From an uncultured Lachnospiraceae bacterium (lineage in GTDB: Bacteria > Bacillota > Clostridia > Lachnospirales > Lachnospiraceae), in NCBI GenBank assembly GCA_900546495.1, contig URDN01000034.1, positions 1 through 28,607 on the forward strand: 28,607 nt of DNA, given 5' to 3'. This document shows positions 1 to 7,817 of the stretch, in pieces. The position numbers were made by a program, and so were the translations under genes. Within the stretch, counting starts at the first letter, position 1. The number at the start of each line of letters is the position of its first letter. The notes under the pieces were generated by a model that made no database searches, was not told where the DNA came from, and was given only the letters and a program-made list of their open reading frames with translations.

Positions 1-80
1 TGTTCTCAATGAATCTTTCAAGGTTATTTCACTGTTCAGTTATCAAAGTTCTTTGCTGTTATTCAAGCGACAGCTTGCTT
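1..80 (-). promoter_or_regulatory. rRNA operon leader with boxA-like antitermination site
   Basis: Read on the minus strand, this stretch runs from the last of three tandem promoters toward the left edge. It carries a boxA-like sequence (AGAACTTTGATAACT, 38-52) resembling the boxA of Bacillus rrn leaders, followed by AT-rich leader sequence. This arrangement is typical of the region just before 16S rRNA in Firmicutes. No rRNA sequence itself is inside the window, so the identity of the downstream operon is inferred. A tRNA or other stable RNA operon is the main alternative. Confidence 0.6.
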
Positions 81-109
81 ATATTATCACAAGTTTTTGT
101 CGTTGTCAA
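81..109 (-). promoter_or_regulatory. Tandem rrn-type promoter, proximal copy
   Basis: On the minus strand a perfect -35 TTGACA (104-109) is separated by exactly 17 bp from a -10 TAATAT (81-86), and the -10 is preceded by an extended TG-n motif. It points left, out of the window, into the boxA-like leader. It is the closest of three promoters of the same design. Confidence 0.8.
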
Positions 110-165
110 TAACTCTTTTCACTTTATTTCAAGTTGTTTATTTGCTGTTTTTCAACAGCTCATTT

Positions 166-194
166 AGATTATCACATTTGTCATATCCTGTCAA
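166..194 (-). promoter_or_regulatory. Tandem rrn-type promoter, middle copy
   Basis: On the minus strand TTGACA (189-194), a 17-bp spacer and TAATCT (166-171), again with TG-n before the -10. The flanking sequence around the -10 resembles that of the proximal promoter, which suggests duplication. Just downstream is a small hairpin, GCTGTT...AACAGC. Confidence 0.75.
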
Positions 195-304
195 CAACTT
201 TTTTATTTTTTTAACAAAAGCTCTGTATTTTAAACTGTCGCAATCCATGCCGTTTTTCTTACATTATCTTCTGTCAGCACTGCTGCATCAGCAACAGCTT
301 GCTT

Positions 305-333
305 ATAGTAGCACTCGTATTCCCAGAAGTCAA
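305..333 (-). promoter_or_regulatory. Tandem rrn-type promoter, distal copy
   Basis: On the minus strand TTGACT (328-333), a 17-bp spacer and TACTAT (305-310). The bases after the -10 (AAGCAAGCTGT) are the same as those after the proximal promoter's -10, which supports a common origin. It lies just past the terminator of the sensor kinase gene, so kinase transcription should end before this promoter. Confidence 0.65.
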
Positions 334-361
334 CAGCTTTTTCCTTATTTTGACAAAGAAA

Positions 362-389
362 GACAATTCCATAAATTTACAGAATTGTC
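362..389 (-). terminator. Terminator of the two-component operon
   Basis: A perfect 8-bp stem, GACAATTC (362-369) with GAATTGTC (382-389), and a 12-base loop. On the minus strand it is followed by the T-rich run TTTCTTTG. It lies about 27 bp past the kinase stop codon and separates it from the rRNA-type promoters. The plus side also has T-rich sequence, so it may work in both directions. Confidence 0.75.
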
Positions 390-415
390 TTCCTTTTTAA
401 CCATTCATCTATATA

Positions 416-2053
416 TTACTTTTTGAACGGAAGTTTGAAATAAAATTCTACTCCTCCGCTAACATTGTGAACACCATAGGAAGCACGATGGACTTTTAGA
501 ATCACCGCACTGATTGCCAGTCCCATTCCCGACGTTCCGTTCATTTCATTTCTGGAACTGTCACCTTTATACATCGGTGTCCAGATTTCTTTCAGCTGAT
601 CTTCCGGTATCTGAGCGCCCTCATTATATACACTCACCGTTCCCGGAGAGATTGTAAAGCGAATTACTCCATTTTCCTTACAGAATCGGACCGCATTTGA
701 TATAAAATTATCAAAAACCATCATGATCAGTTTTTCATCACATCTGGTTGTCGTATTTTCTGCGCTGTCCCAGATTACATGCAGGTTCTTCGCTTCGATC
801 TGCCCTTTATAATGGGCACAGCTCCGTTCCATCATTTCCTGCAGTGAACAGTCAGTCTTATTTAATTCACAAAAAGAATCACTAAGCCTTGTATATGCAA
901 GCATAGACATTAGCAGATCATTCATATGGTCTGCTTCTTTTTGCACCATTCCGATATAATGCGCCTGTTTTTCCGGATGTATTCCTTCCTCCAGACATTC
1001 TGCACTGTTTTTGATCACTGCTGCCGGTGTTTTCATTTCATGCGCCATGGCATTGATGAATGTATTTCTTAGCCTGGCTAACTCCCTTTGCTTTTTCTGC
1101 ATATATATGGCAACAACGATCAAAAATGCGGCGATTCCCTGACCGATCAGCCAGATCGGAATCATATAATTGCGGAATGTCCCATCATGGGTTGCCAGAT
1201 AAATCGTATCTGCATACATATTGATTTCATAACTGCTTAAATTATATCCATCTATCTCTCCTGCAGCAAATGCCTGGCTCTTTTCCGGTGTATTGATCAA
1301 AACTGACTGCACATAATCATCCGGCATGTATACTACCAAATCCATGCTGCCGGTTTCCAGTGTAACATATTCTGATAAGGTTCCATCCTCAATACTGTTC
1401 AGGTCCGATACACGATATACCATGCTTCTCACTCCTACCTGTCTGCCCGTGATACTCGCCGTATAATATCTATGAATAGTACTTGTAAAATCAACCGTTC
1501 GAATAATAAAACGATCCCCGCTGTAATATCCTTCCATTTTCTGAACTGCTATATGTCCCTGTTCCTGCTGATAGAACCGCTCAAAATCCTGTAAACCAGT
1601 CAATGTCAGATCTTCAAACCAATCTCTCAGAGAAATCCATTCTTTGTTCAGTTCATTCGTTTCTTTGTCATAAGTCGTCCAGATACATCCCACTTCCGGA
1701 ATATTCAGTTCATATTGTGCCGTATCTGATTCATCCAAAAATTTCACATCTACCCCGATTTTACTGTTCCACGTAATGTCATCCCGATATGGAAGAATAT
1801 CATCCAGCCCCATATAAACCGCTTCGGACATTTTTTCCCCGGTCTTATTGATGTTCGTATTCGCATTTTTTTCAATCAGAGACTGGATATCCTTCACCTC
1901 CAACTTCAATCTGGATTTCCAGCCCTCCGATGAAAAATGGATCAGCAAACCAGTAGCTGCCAGCGCCACTCCAAGAAAAACGATCTCAATAAAAAACGTA
2001 ATTCGATATTCCTTCCAGATTTTCTTCTTCCACATTTTTTTTAATTTCTTCAT
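416..2053 (-). CDS. Membrane sensor histidine kinase
   Basis: Sensor kinase that should autophosphorylate on His338 and pass phosphate to the response regulator encoded just upstream. An N-terminal membrane segment (about 17-35) is followed by a long extracytoplasmic domain of about 250 residues and a second membrane segment (296-318). Next come the H-box (MAHEMKTP, His338), the N-box (DNFISNAVRF) and a G-box ending GTSGMGLAIS. I see no HAMP domain between the second membrane segment and the H-box. I chose the ATG at 2053 because it has a GGGGGG ribosome site 5 bases upstream; an in-frame TTG ten codons earlier (2083) has none. The extracellular domain is not one I recognise, so the signal is unknown. 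The protein is 545 aa and is probably co-transcribed with the regulator. Confidence 0.93.
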   Translation of the reverse strand: MKKLKKMWKKKIWKEYRITFFIEIVFLGVALAATGLLIHFSSEGWKSRLKLEVKDIQSLIEKNANTNINKTGEKMSEAVYMGLDDILPYRDDITWNSKIGVDVKFLDESDTAQYELNIPEVGCIWTTYDKETNELNKEWISLRDWFEDLTLTGLQDFERFYQQEQGHIAVQKMEGYYSGDRFIIRTVDFTSTIHRYYTASITGRQVGVRSMVYRVSDLNSIEDGTLSEYVTLETGSMDLVVYMPDDYVQSVLINTPEKSQAFAAGEIDGYNLSSYEINMYADTIYLATHDGTFRNYMIPIWLIGQGIAAFLIVVAIYMQKKQRELARLRNTFINAMAHEMKTPAAVIKNSAECLEEGIHPEKQAHYIGMVQKEADHMNDLLMSMLAYTRLSDSFCELNKTDCSLQEMMERSCAHYKGQIEAKNLHVIWDSAENTTTRCDEKLIMMVFDNFISNAVRFCKENGVIRFTISPGTVSVYNEGAQIPEDQLKEIWTPMYKGDSSRNEMNGTSGMGLAISAVILKVHRASYGVHNVSGGVEFYFKLPFKK

Positions 2054-2075
2054 ACCATCCCCCCAGTCATCACAA

Positions 2076-2215
2076 TTTTTCAAAGTTCACTGAGCCTTTT
2101 TCTTTCGTTCCGTTTTTTCATAGATCATTTAACACCAGCTATCACTATATCTACCTTTTTCAAAGTTCATTGAACTTTTTGTCGTCTCAGCCTTTTCATA
2201 GATTATTTTACACCA
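2076..2215. repeat. Two 60-bp degenerate direct repeats with a 17-bp palindrome
   Basis: Two similar blocks (2076-2137 and 2156-2215) start exactly 80 bp apart, both running from TTTTTCAAAGTTCA to a CACCA motif by way of a shared TTCATAGAT segment. The second holds a perfect 8-1-8 palindrome, AAAGTTCA-T-TGAACTTT (2162-2178). The first holds a decayed version. They sit between the regulator and the kinase, in the kinase 5' region, so an operator role is possible. Confidence 0.7.
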
Positions 2216-2279
2216 TTCATTACAAAGTCCAGCACTGCTCATTACTTATTGCTTTTCGCACTCACAACGCAGAACATTT

Positions 2280-2942
2280 TTAATTTATTTCAAAAATATA
2301 TCCCTTTTTCACGATTGTGCGGATACAGCTTCCGTAATCTCCCAGTGCTTTCCGCACATTTTTCACATGTGTATCCACTGCACGGTCAGTTCCCTTATAC
2401 TCATAGCCCCAGAGTTTTAAAATAATCTGCTCCCGCGTCAGAATACGATTCGGATTTTTGAAAAAATAGGACAGCAGACGGTAGTCCAGAGACTGTAGTT
2501 CTACCGGTTTTCCATCACAGAAAAACTGCTGACGTTCTTCATTCAAAACAATTCCCCACTGTGTTTCAGCTTTTATCCCGCGTTGATATCGTTCCAGCAC
2601 CGCCTGACATTTCGCCAGCAGCACCCGTAAAGAAAATGGTTTTAAAATATAATCATCAGCTCCAAGTTCATATCCCCGCAGCTGATCTTCCTCCAGCACA
2701 CGTGCAGTCAGGAAAAGCACCGGCACCGATTCCCGTTCTCGGATTTTTCTGCAAAGCGTAAAACCGTCCATTCCCGGCATCATGACATCCAGCAAAATCA
2801 GTTGATAACTTTTTGTCAGCACCATTTCCCATGCTTCTTCCCCATCTTCCACGGCATCCACTTCAAATTCATGCTCCGACAGAAAATCTGTGATCAACTC
2901 CCTCAAATTATCATTATCTTCCGCCAGTAAAATCGTTTTCAT
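2280..2942 (-). CDS. OmpR/PhoB-family response regulator
   Basis: DNA-binding partner of the kinase at 416-2053. The receiver domain (1-115) has the acidic pocket (LLAEDND), phospho-acceptor Asp52 (ILLDVMMPGMDG) and the conserved Lys in ILKPF. The C-terminal winged helix (about 125-220) carries the usual LTREQIILKLWGYE and DTHVKNVRKALG segments. I chose the ATG at 2942, which has a GGGGG ribosome site about 9 bases upstream and gives 220 aa, the family norm. An upstream in-frame ATG at 2981 overlaps the -10 box of the likely promoter and so cannot be translated from it. A 226-bp gap with direct repeats separates it from the kinase gene. Confidence 0.95.
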   Translation of the reverse strand: MKTILLAEDNDNLRELITDFLSEHEFEVDAVEDGEEAWEMVLTKSYQLILLDVMMPGMDGFTLCRKIRERESVPVLFLTARVLEEDQLRGYELGADDYILKPFSLRVLLAKCQAVLERYQRGIKAETQWGIVLNEERQQFFCDGKPVELQSLDYRLLSYFFKNPNRILTREQIILKLWGYEYKGTDRAVDTHVKNVRKALGDYGSCIRTIVKKGYIFEIN

Positions 2943-2979
2943 CTCAAAGCCCCCAATACACTTCTTTTTCGTTGTACTC

Positions 2980-2985
2980 ATTGTA
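2980..2985 (-). promoter_or_regulatory. Extended -10 promoter of the two-component operon
   Basis: On the minus strand TG-C-TACAAT forms an extended -10 (TACAAT at 2985-2980) with no good -35 at 17 bp. Transcription would start near 2973, leaving a leader of about 30 bases before the ATG at 2942. Confidence 0.5.
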
Positions 2986-3144
2986 GCATAACGATATGTA
3001 TTCTTTATGTATTTTTTGATAGTTTTGAAAAATTATAGGAGATTGGATTAATTTTAGTATATGAAAACAAAATCGGAGAAAGTTTCCTCGTTCACTGTAT
3101 ATCATAGATTGCAAATATTGTATTCACTATGTAAATGACAAAAA

Positions 3145-3174
3145 CGAAGAATCCTGTCAGGACAGGATTCTTCG
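3145..3174 (-). terminator. Terminator of the clp operon, also a repeat unit
   Basis: A perfect 14-bp stem, CGAAGAATCCTGTC (3145-3158) with GACAGGATTCTTCG (3161-3174), flanked by A and T runs, so it should work on both strands. It ends the gntR-clpC-radA transcript. The same arms recur at 18032-18202, where about 129 bp separate them. Confidence 0.85.
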
Positions 3175-3212
3175 TTTTCGTCTTATATAAATATTAATTT
3201 TTCACCAATAAA

Positions 3213-4583
3213 TCACCCGGAAATATGCGAAATCGCTTCCCGCACATTAGATACTCCGATCAGTTGAATGCCATCGGTGCGCACTTCATCGGTCAACGAT
3301 ACTTTCGGCAGAATACAGGTTTCAAATCCAAGTTTTTTTGCTTCCTGCACACGCTGTTTTGCCATATTGACTGCGCGCACTTCGCCACTTAAGCCGACTT
3401 CACCGAAGCAGATCGTCTTATCGAAAATCGCGATTTCCCGATAACTGGACACAATCGCCAGAACAATTCCAAGATCAATCGCCGGCTCATTCATACGGAT
3501 TCCGCCTGCAATATTGACATAAGCATCACAGGAAGATAACGGCATTCCGGCTCTTTTTTCCAGAACTGCCATAAGCAGATTGACACGGTTCAAGTCTGCT
3601 CCTGCTGCGGTTCTGCGCGGCAGTCCAAATCCAGTTTTGCATACTAACGCCTGAATTTCCAGCAAAATTGGTCGGGTTCCCTCAATGGAACAGGTAACAA
3701 TGGAACCGGAAGCCCCTTCCGGGCGACCGTTTAACATATATTCCGATGGATTTTTCACTTCTACCAGACCTGCCTGCTGCATTTCAAACACACCGATCTC
3801 ATTTGTGGAGCCGAAACGGTTTTTGACACCACGCAAGATTCGATAGGCAGCATGACGGTCTCCCTCAAAATACAAAACGGTATCTACCATATGTTCCAGT
3901 ACACGCGGACCGGCTACCACACCTTCTTTCGTCACATGACCGACAATAAAAATAGTAATTCCAAGAGATTTTGCCAATTGCAGTAAAAGTGACGTTGCCT
4001 GACGCACCTGAGAAACACTGCCCGGCGCGGAATTGACATCTTCGCTGTACATCGTCTGTATGGAATCAATCACAACCACCCGCGGTTTCTTTTTGCGCAA
4101 TACCGACGCAATATCTGATAAATCAGTCTCGCAGAACAGTTCCAGATCATCCGTAAAAGAACCGATCCGTTCTGCACGGATCTTGATCTGCTGCATGGAC
4201 TCCTCTCCGGAAATATACAACACGCTGTGATGTGATTCTGCCAGATTCCGGCAAACCTGAAGTAACAGAGTAGATTTTCCGATTCCCGGATCTCCACCGA
4301 CCAGTACTAAAGATGCCGGAACGATTCCGCCGCCAAGCACCCTGTCAAGTTCTCCGATTCCAGTGGTAAACCGCTCCTGATCCGTCATCTCTATTTTGGA
4401 TAACGGAAGCGGCTCTGTGGTCTGCCCCACACGCGAAATACTGCTGTGTGTACTTCGCTTTTCTTCTGCTGGTTCTTCTACAAATGTATTCCATTCCCGG
4501 CAGCCCGGGCACTGTCCCATCCATTTGACAGACTCATACCCACACTGCTGACAGAAAAATACTGTTTTTTTCGCTTTTGCCAT
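3213..4583 (-). CDS. radA: DNA repair protein RadA
   Basis: RadA (Sms), a RecA-like ATPase that drives branch migration of recombination intermediates. Full length at 456 aa. An N-terminal four-cysteine zinc finger (Cys11, 14, 25, 28) comes first. The RecA-like core follows, with Walker A GGDPGIGKST (Lys103), a Walker B ending VVVIDS and the RadA signature KNRFG near residue 255. A Lon-protease-like C-terminal domain completes it. The start MAKAKKTVFFCQQCG matches the family, although the nearest strong ribosome site (AGGAG) is unusually far upstream, about 19 bases. It is the last gene after clpC, the Firmicute order, but a 127-bp gap separates them and may hold a weak internal promoter (TTGTAC, 16 bp, TAAAAT). 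Confidence 0.97.
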   Translation of the reverse strand: MAKAKKTVFFCQQCGYESVKWMGQCPGCREWNTFVEEPAEEKRSTHSSISRVGQTTEPLPLSKIEMTDQERFTTGIGELDRVLGGGIVPASLVLVGGDPGIGKSTLLLQVCRNLAESHHSVLYISGEESMQQIKIRAERIGSFTDDLELFCETDLSDIASVLRKKKPRVVVIDSIQTMYSEDVNSAPGSVSQVRQATSLLLQLAKSLGITIFIVGHVTKEGVVAGPRVLEHMVDTVLYFEGDRHAAYRILRGVKNRFGSTNEIGVFEMQQAGLVEVKNPSEYMLNGRPEGASGSIVTCSIEGTRPILLEIQALVCKTGFGLPRRTAAGADLNRVNLLMAVLEKRAGMPLSSCDAYVNIAGGIRMNEPAIDLGIVLAIVSSYREIAIFDKTICFGEVGLSGEVRAVNMAKQRVQEAKKLGFETCILPKVSLTDEVRTDGIQLIGVSNVREAISHISG

Positions 4584-4710
4584 ACGCTGTTTTTTTGTTT
4601 CTCCTCATTTATTGATACAGCAACTCTGATACTCGTTTCTCAGAATTGTCGTTTTCTACACTTCATTTTAACGATATAAATTCATCGTACAAAATCAATA
4701 TTTTACCAAT

Positions 4711-7170
4711 TTACATGATGTTGGGGGCAAAAACAATCTCGTCTTTTTTCACACGGACTGTAACGGTATCTCCCCGGTGAACCCTTCCGGATAACAGTTC
4801 ATCTGCCAGCGCATCTTCCAGTTTAGTCTGAATCATACGGCGCAGCGGACGCGCTCCGTACTTCGGCTCATATGCCTTATCCACGATATACTGTTTTACC
4901 GCATCGGTAAGTTTCAGTTCCAGATCAAGCTGTTCTTTGCATCTGTGCTGAAGCTCTTTTGTCATAATACCGACGATTTTCTTCATGTGTTCCTTGGTCA
5001 GAGAATGGAACACGATAATCTCATCGATTCGGTTCAAAAACTCCGGTTTGAAAATACGGCGCACTTCTTCCATTACATTGGATTTCATGCGGTTATAATC
5101 TGCCTTTTCATCTTCCTTTGCCGCAAATCCCAGTTTTTTCGGTTCCATGATAGACTGTGCACCGGCATTGGATGTCATGATAATGATTGTATTTTTAAAA
5201 TCTACTTTTCGCCCCTGTGCATCTGTGATATGACCATCATCTAGCACCTGAAGTAAAATATTAAACACATCCGGATGTGCCTTCTCGATCTCATCAAACA
5301 AAATGACAGAATACGGGTGGCGACGCACTTTTTCACTGAGCTGTCCACCCTCATCGAATCCCACATATCCTGGCGGAGAACCGATCATTTTGGACACACT
5401 GTGCTTCTCCATATATTCGGACATATCCACACGGATCATTGCATCTTCCATGCCAAACACTTCCTGTGCCAGTGCTTTGGAAATCTCTGTTTTTCCGACA
5501 CCAGTCGGTCCAAGAAACAGAAAAGACCCGATTGGTCTGGATGGATCCTTCAGTCCGACTCTGCCACGGCGAACAGCTTTTGCCACTGCTGAGATTGCCT
5601 CATCCTGTGCGATCACACGCTTATGCAAAGACTTTTCCAGATGCTGCAGACGTGCTGCTTCCCCTTCTGTCAGACGTTTTACCGGAATATGTGTCCAGTC
5701 GGATACCACATCTGCCACTTCGTTTTCGCCAACCTGTACTTTTTTCCGGGCAAGGCTCTGCCTGTATTTTTTCAAAGCAGCATCACTTTGCTGCTGCTTT
5801 TGCTTTTTTTTCTGACGCACTTCTTTTGCACGGGACAGATCTCCATCGATCAGCGCCTGCTCCAATTCTGCATCTAACGCTCCCGCTTCCTGTTTATACG
5901 CCTCTAACTGTGCTGGTTTATCCATATTTCCCACATGTGCTTTCGAAGCTGCCTCATCCATCAGATCAATGGCTTTATCCGGAAGGAAACGGTCATTGAT
6001 ATAACGCTCTGACAGTTCTGCTGCTGCCCGGATGCCTTCTTCCGTAATCTGCACATGATGGTGTTTTTCATAGCGCGGACGCAATCCACGCAAAATTTCC
6101 ACGGTCTGCTCTACCGTCGGTTCTTCCACCGTCACCGGTTGAAAACGCCGCTCCAGTGCTGCATCTTTTTCAATATGCTTGCGGTATTCCTCAATGGTTG
6201 TTGCGCCAATGATCTGGATCAGTCCACGGGACAGAGCCGGTTTCATAATATTGGAAGCATCCAGAGCTCCTTCCGCGCCACCTGCACCGATGATCGTATG
6301 TAACTCATCAATAAACAGGATCACATTTCCGACCGCCTGCACTTCCTGCATCATGCCTTTGATCCGCTCCTCAAATTCTCCACGGTATTTCGTGCCTGCC
6401 ACCATACCGGAAATATCAAGTGTAAGAATTCTCTTGTCCTGCAAATGTTCCGGAACTGCTCCGGTTGCGATACGGCTTGCCAGGCCTTCTACAATTGCGG
6501 TCTTTCCGACCCCCGGTTCTCCGATCAGGCAAGGATTATTCTTGCCGCGGCGGCTTAAAATCTGAATCATCCGCTGCAGTTCTTCGCTTCGTCCGATCAG
6601 CGGATCCAGTTCCCCCTCTGCTGCCCGTGCCGTCAGATCTACGGTATATTTCTCCATCAGTCTCCCGTTGGCTTCCGGTGTTTTCTTTCCAGTACGAAAT
6701 TCCTTTCCTTCCTCCTTGGAAAACAGATTTTCTTTTCCCATTGCTGCCAGAATATCCGCATAAACTTTTCCCAGATTAACGTTTAAGGCAAGCAACATGC
6801 GGGCTGCTGCACTGGTTCGATGCTCAATAACAGAAAAAAGCAGATGCTCTGTGCCGACAAGTTCGCTGTCAAAACGCTCTGCAACCACGTAGGCTTCTTC
6901 TACAATGACACGACTCTCCGGTGTCAGAAAATCCCCGTCTGCCTCCTGTTCCTCTGTCTTTGGCAGAGAAATTTCATGAATCAGTGTCAGAATCTCCTCA
7001 CTGTTAACAGAAAGCTGCTGCAGAATCTGACCTGCCACGCCATCGCGTTCCTGTAACAGACCTGCCAGAATATATTCACTTCCCATCCGCAGCTGCTGTT
7101 CCTTCTCTGCCAGACGTTCCGCGCTCCGCATAACTTTTCGTGCCTGTCTGGTAAATCCTTTATACTGCAT
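4711..7170 (-). CDS. clpC: ATP-dependent Clp protease ATPase subunit ClpC
   Basis: HSP100 unfoldase that feeds proteins to ClpP. At 819 aa it has the complete ClpC layout. The double Clp-N repeat spans about 1-145. The first AAA+ module has Walker A GEPGVGKT (Lys223). A middle region (about 400-480) resembles the UVR-like M domain that adaptor proteins bind. The second AAA+ module has GPTGVGKT (Lys560), and a D2-small domain ends the protein. The short M domain and lack of a long coiled coil set it apart from ClpB. A GGAGG ribosome site precedes the ATG. Its start lies 17 bp after the GntR-type gene and radA follows. In Bacillus the neighbours would be ctsR, mcsA and mcsB; none is here. ClpE is an alternative name but its zinc finger is absent. 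Confidence 0.95.
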   Translation of the reverse strand: MQYKGFTRQARKVMRSAERLAEKEQQLRMGSEYILAGLLQERDGVAGQILQQLSVNSEEILTLIHEISLPKTEEQEADGDFLTPESRVIVEEAYVVAERFDSELVGTEHLLFSVIEHRTSAAARMLLALNVNLGKVYADILAAMGKENLFSKEEGKEFRTGKKTPEANGRLMEKYTVDLTARAAEGELDPLIGRSEELQRMIQILSRRGKNNPCLIGEPGVGKTAIVEGLASRIATGAVPEHLQDKRILTLDISGMVAGTKYRGEFEERIKGMMQEVQAVGNVILFIDELHTIIGAGGAEGALDASNIMKPALSRGLIQIIGATTIEEYRKHIEKDAALERRFQPVTVEEPTVEQTVEILRGLRPRYEKHHHVQITEEGIRAAAELSERYINDRFLPDKAIDLMDEAASKAHVGNMDKPAQLEAYKQEAGALDAELEQALIDGDLSRAKEVRQKKKQKQQQSDAALKKYRQSLARKKVQVGENEVADVVSDWTHIPVKRLTEGEAARLQHLEKSLHKRVIAQDEAISAVAKAVRRGRVGLKDPSRPIGSFLFLGPTGVGKTEISKALAQEVFGMEDAMIRVDMSEYMEKHSVSKMIGSPPGYVGFDEGGQLSEKVRRHPYSVILFDEIEKAHPDVFNILLQVLDDGHITDAQGRKVDFKNTIIIMTSNAGAQSIMEPKKLGFAAKEDEKADYNRMKSNVMEEVRRIFKPEFLNRIDEIIVFHSLTKEHMKKIVGIMTKELQHRCKEQLDLELKLTDAVKQYIVDKAYEPKYGARPLRRMIQTKLEDALADELLSGRVHRGDTVTVRVKKDEIVFAPNIM

Positions 7171-7187
7171 ATATGTTCCTCCAAAAA

Positions 7188-7556
7188 TTACTCATACTCA
7201 TCAAATATCTCATCTACAAGTTCATGCACTTCTGCACGATTGATTCCCTTGCAAAATCCGCGCGCCAGAACAACGCGTAAGCTGTCTCTCATTTCTTCCT
7301 CCGCTTTCAACCGGTCAATATCCAGTGCGATCACCGTCCCGCGGCGGCGGTCCAGACGAAGCAGTCCTTCCTGACGCAAAACTGAATATGCTTTATTTAC
7401 CGTATGCATATTGATGCCAATCTCTTCTGCAAGCTGCCGCACGGACGGCAACGCATCTCCTTCATGGAACTGTCGTGTCGCAATCCCGTATATGATCTGA
7501 TTGCGAAGCTGAATATACAGTGCCTCATCACTGTTAAAATCTATTTCAATTGTCAT
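7188..7556 (-). CDS. GntR-family (YtrA-like) transcriptional regulator
   Basis: A short 122-aa regulator. Residues 1-75 form a GntR winged helix (ALYIQLRNQI, LPSVRQLAEE, INMHTVNKAYSVL, GLL...RRGTV). The remainder is a short helical dimerisation tail of the YtrA type, too small to bind a metabolite by the usual FadR or HutC route. It is the first gene of the transcript and lies 17 bp ahead of clpC, so it is likely the operon's own repressor. The proposed target is the 21-bp palindrome at 7586-7606 over the promoter. It stands where CtsR would be expected. YtrA regulators usually precede ABC-transporter genes, which makes this linkage uncommon. Confidence 0.9.
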   Translation of the reverse strand: MTIEIDFNSDEALYIQLRNQIIYGIATRQFHEGDALPSVRQLAEEIGINMHTVNKAYSVLRQEGLLRLDRRRGTVIALDIDRLKAEEEMRDSLRVVLARGFCKGINRAEVHELVDEIFDEYE

Positions 7557-7585
7557 TTATACCTGTTCTCCCTTTTTCTTCAGAC

Positions 7586-7606
7586 TGTTATACCGATGAT
7601 ATAACA
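7586..7606. promoter_or_regulatory. Palindromic operator over the clp operon -10 box
   Basis: A perfect inverted repeat, TGTTATA, 7 bases, TATAACA. It covers the whole -10 box of the promoter at 7596-7624, so bound protein would block RNA polymerase. It lies 30 bp upstream of the GntR-type gene, the usual place for autoregulation by this family. That this regulator binds here is inferred from position and symmetry. Confidence 0.65.
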
Positions 7607-7624
7607 ACCACCTCCGCCTGTCAA
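7596..7624 (-). promoter_or_regulatory. Sigma-A promoter of gntR-clpC-radA
   Basis: On the minus strand TTGACA (7619-7624), a 17-bp spacer and TATCAT (7596-7601). It lies about 40 bp before the first gene. The palindrome at 7586-7606 overlaps its -10. Confidence 0.8.
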
Positions 7625-7730
7625 GGAGTACCCTTTGATTTTTGTAAGAATCCCTGTCACGGTTACAGATTCCGCATTATATCTCCGGATAACATTCTTG
7701 CTCTGATAATACTCAAACTCTATAGAAAAA

Positions 7731-7771
7731 AACTGTGAAACGATCGCACTCATGCCATACGCTTCACAGTT
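7731..7771 (-). terminator. Terminator after the SH3-domain gene
   Basis: AACTGTGAA (7731-7739) pairs with TTCACAGTT (7763-7771), extended by A and T runs on both sides, with a 23-base loop. On the minus strand the stem is followed by a T run. It lies about 46 bp past the stop of the gene at 7818 and isolates it from the clp promoter. Confidence 0.75.
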
Positions 7772-7817
7772 TTTCATATTTTTCCGATTATCTCATTATT
7801 TAGTTTTATCTGAAATA

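Noticed and set aside
97..426. 109-aa frame on the plus strand
   Set aside because: It crosses all three tandem promoters and a terminator, has no ribosome site and is rich in residues typical of AT-rich non-coding DNA.
2943..2981. Upstream start of the response regulator at 2981
   Set aside because: That ATG overlaps the extended -10 box and has no ribosome site; 2942 gives the family's usual N-terminus.
5303..5999. Long plus-strand frames (170 and 186 aa)
   Set aside because: Antisense shadows of clpC, which has full domain support; no ribosome sites and no recognisable motifs.
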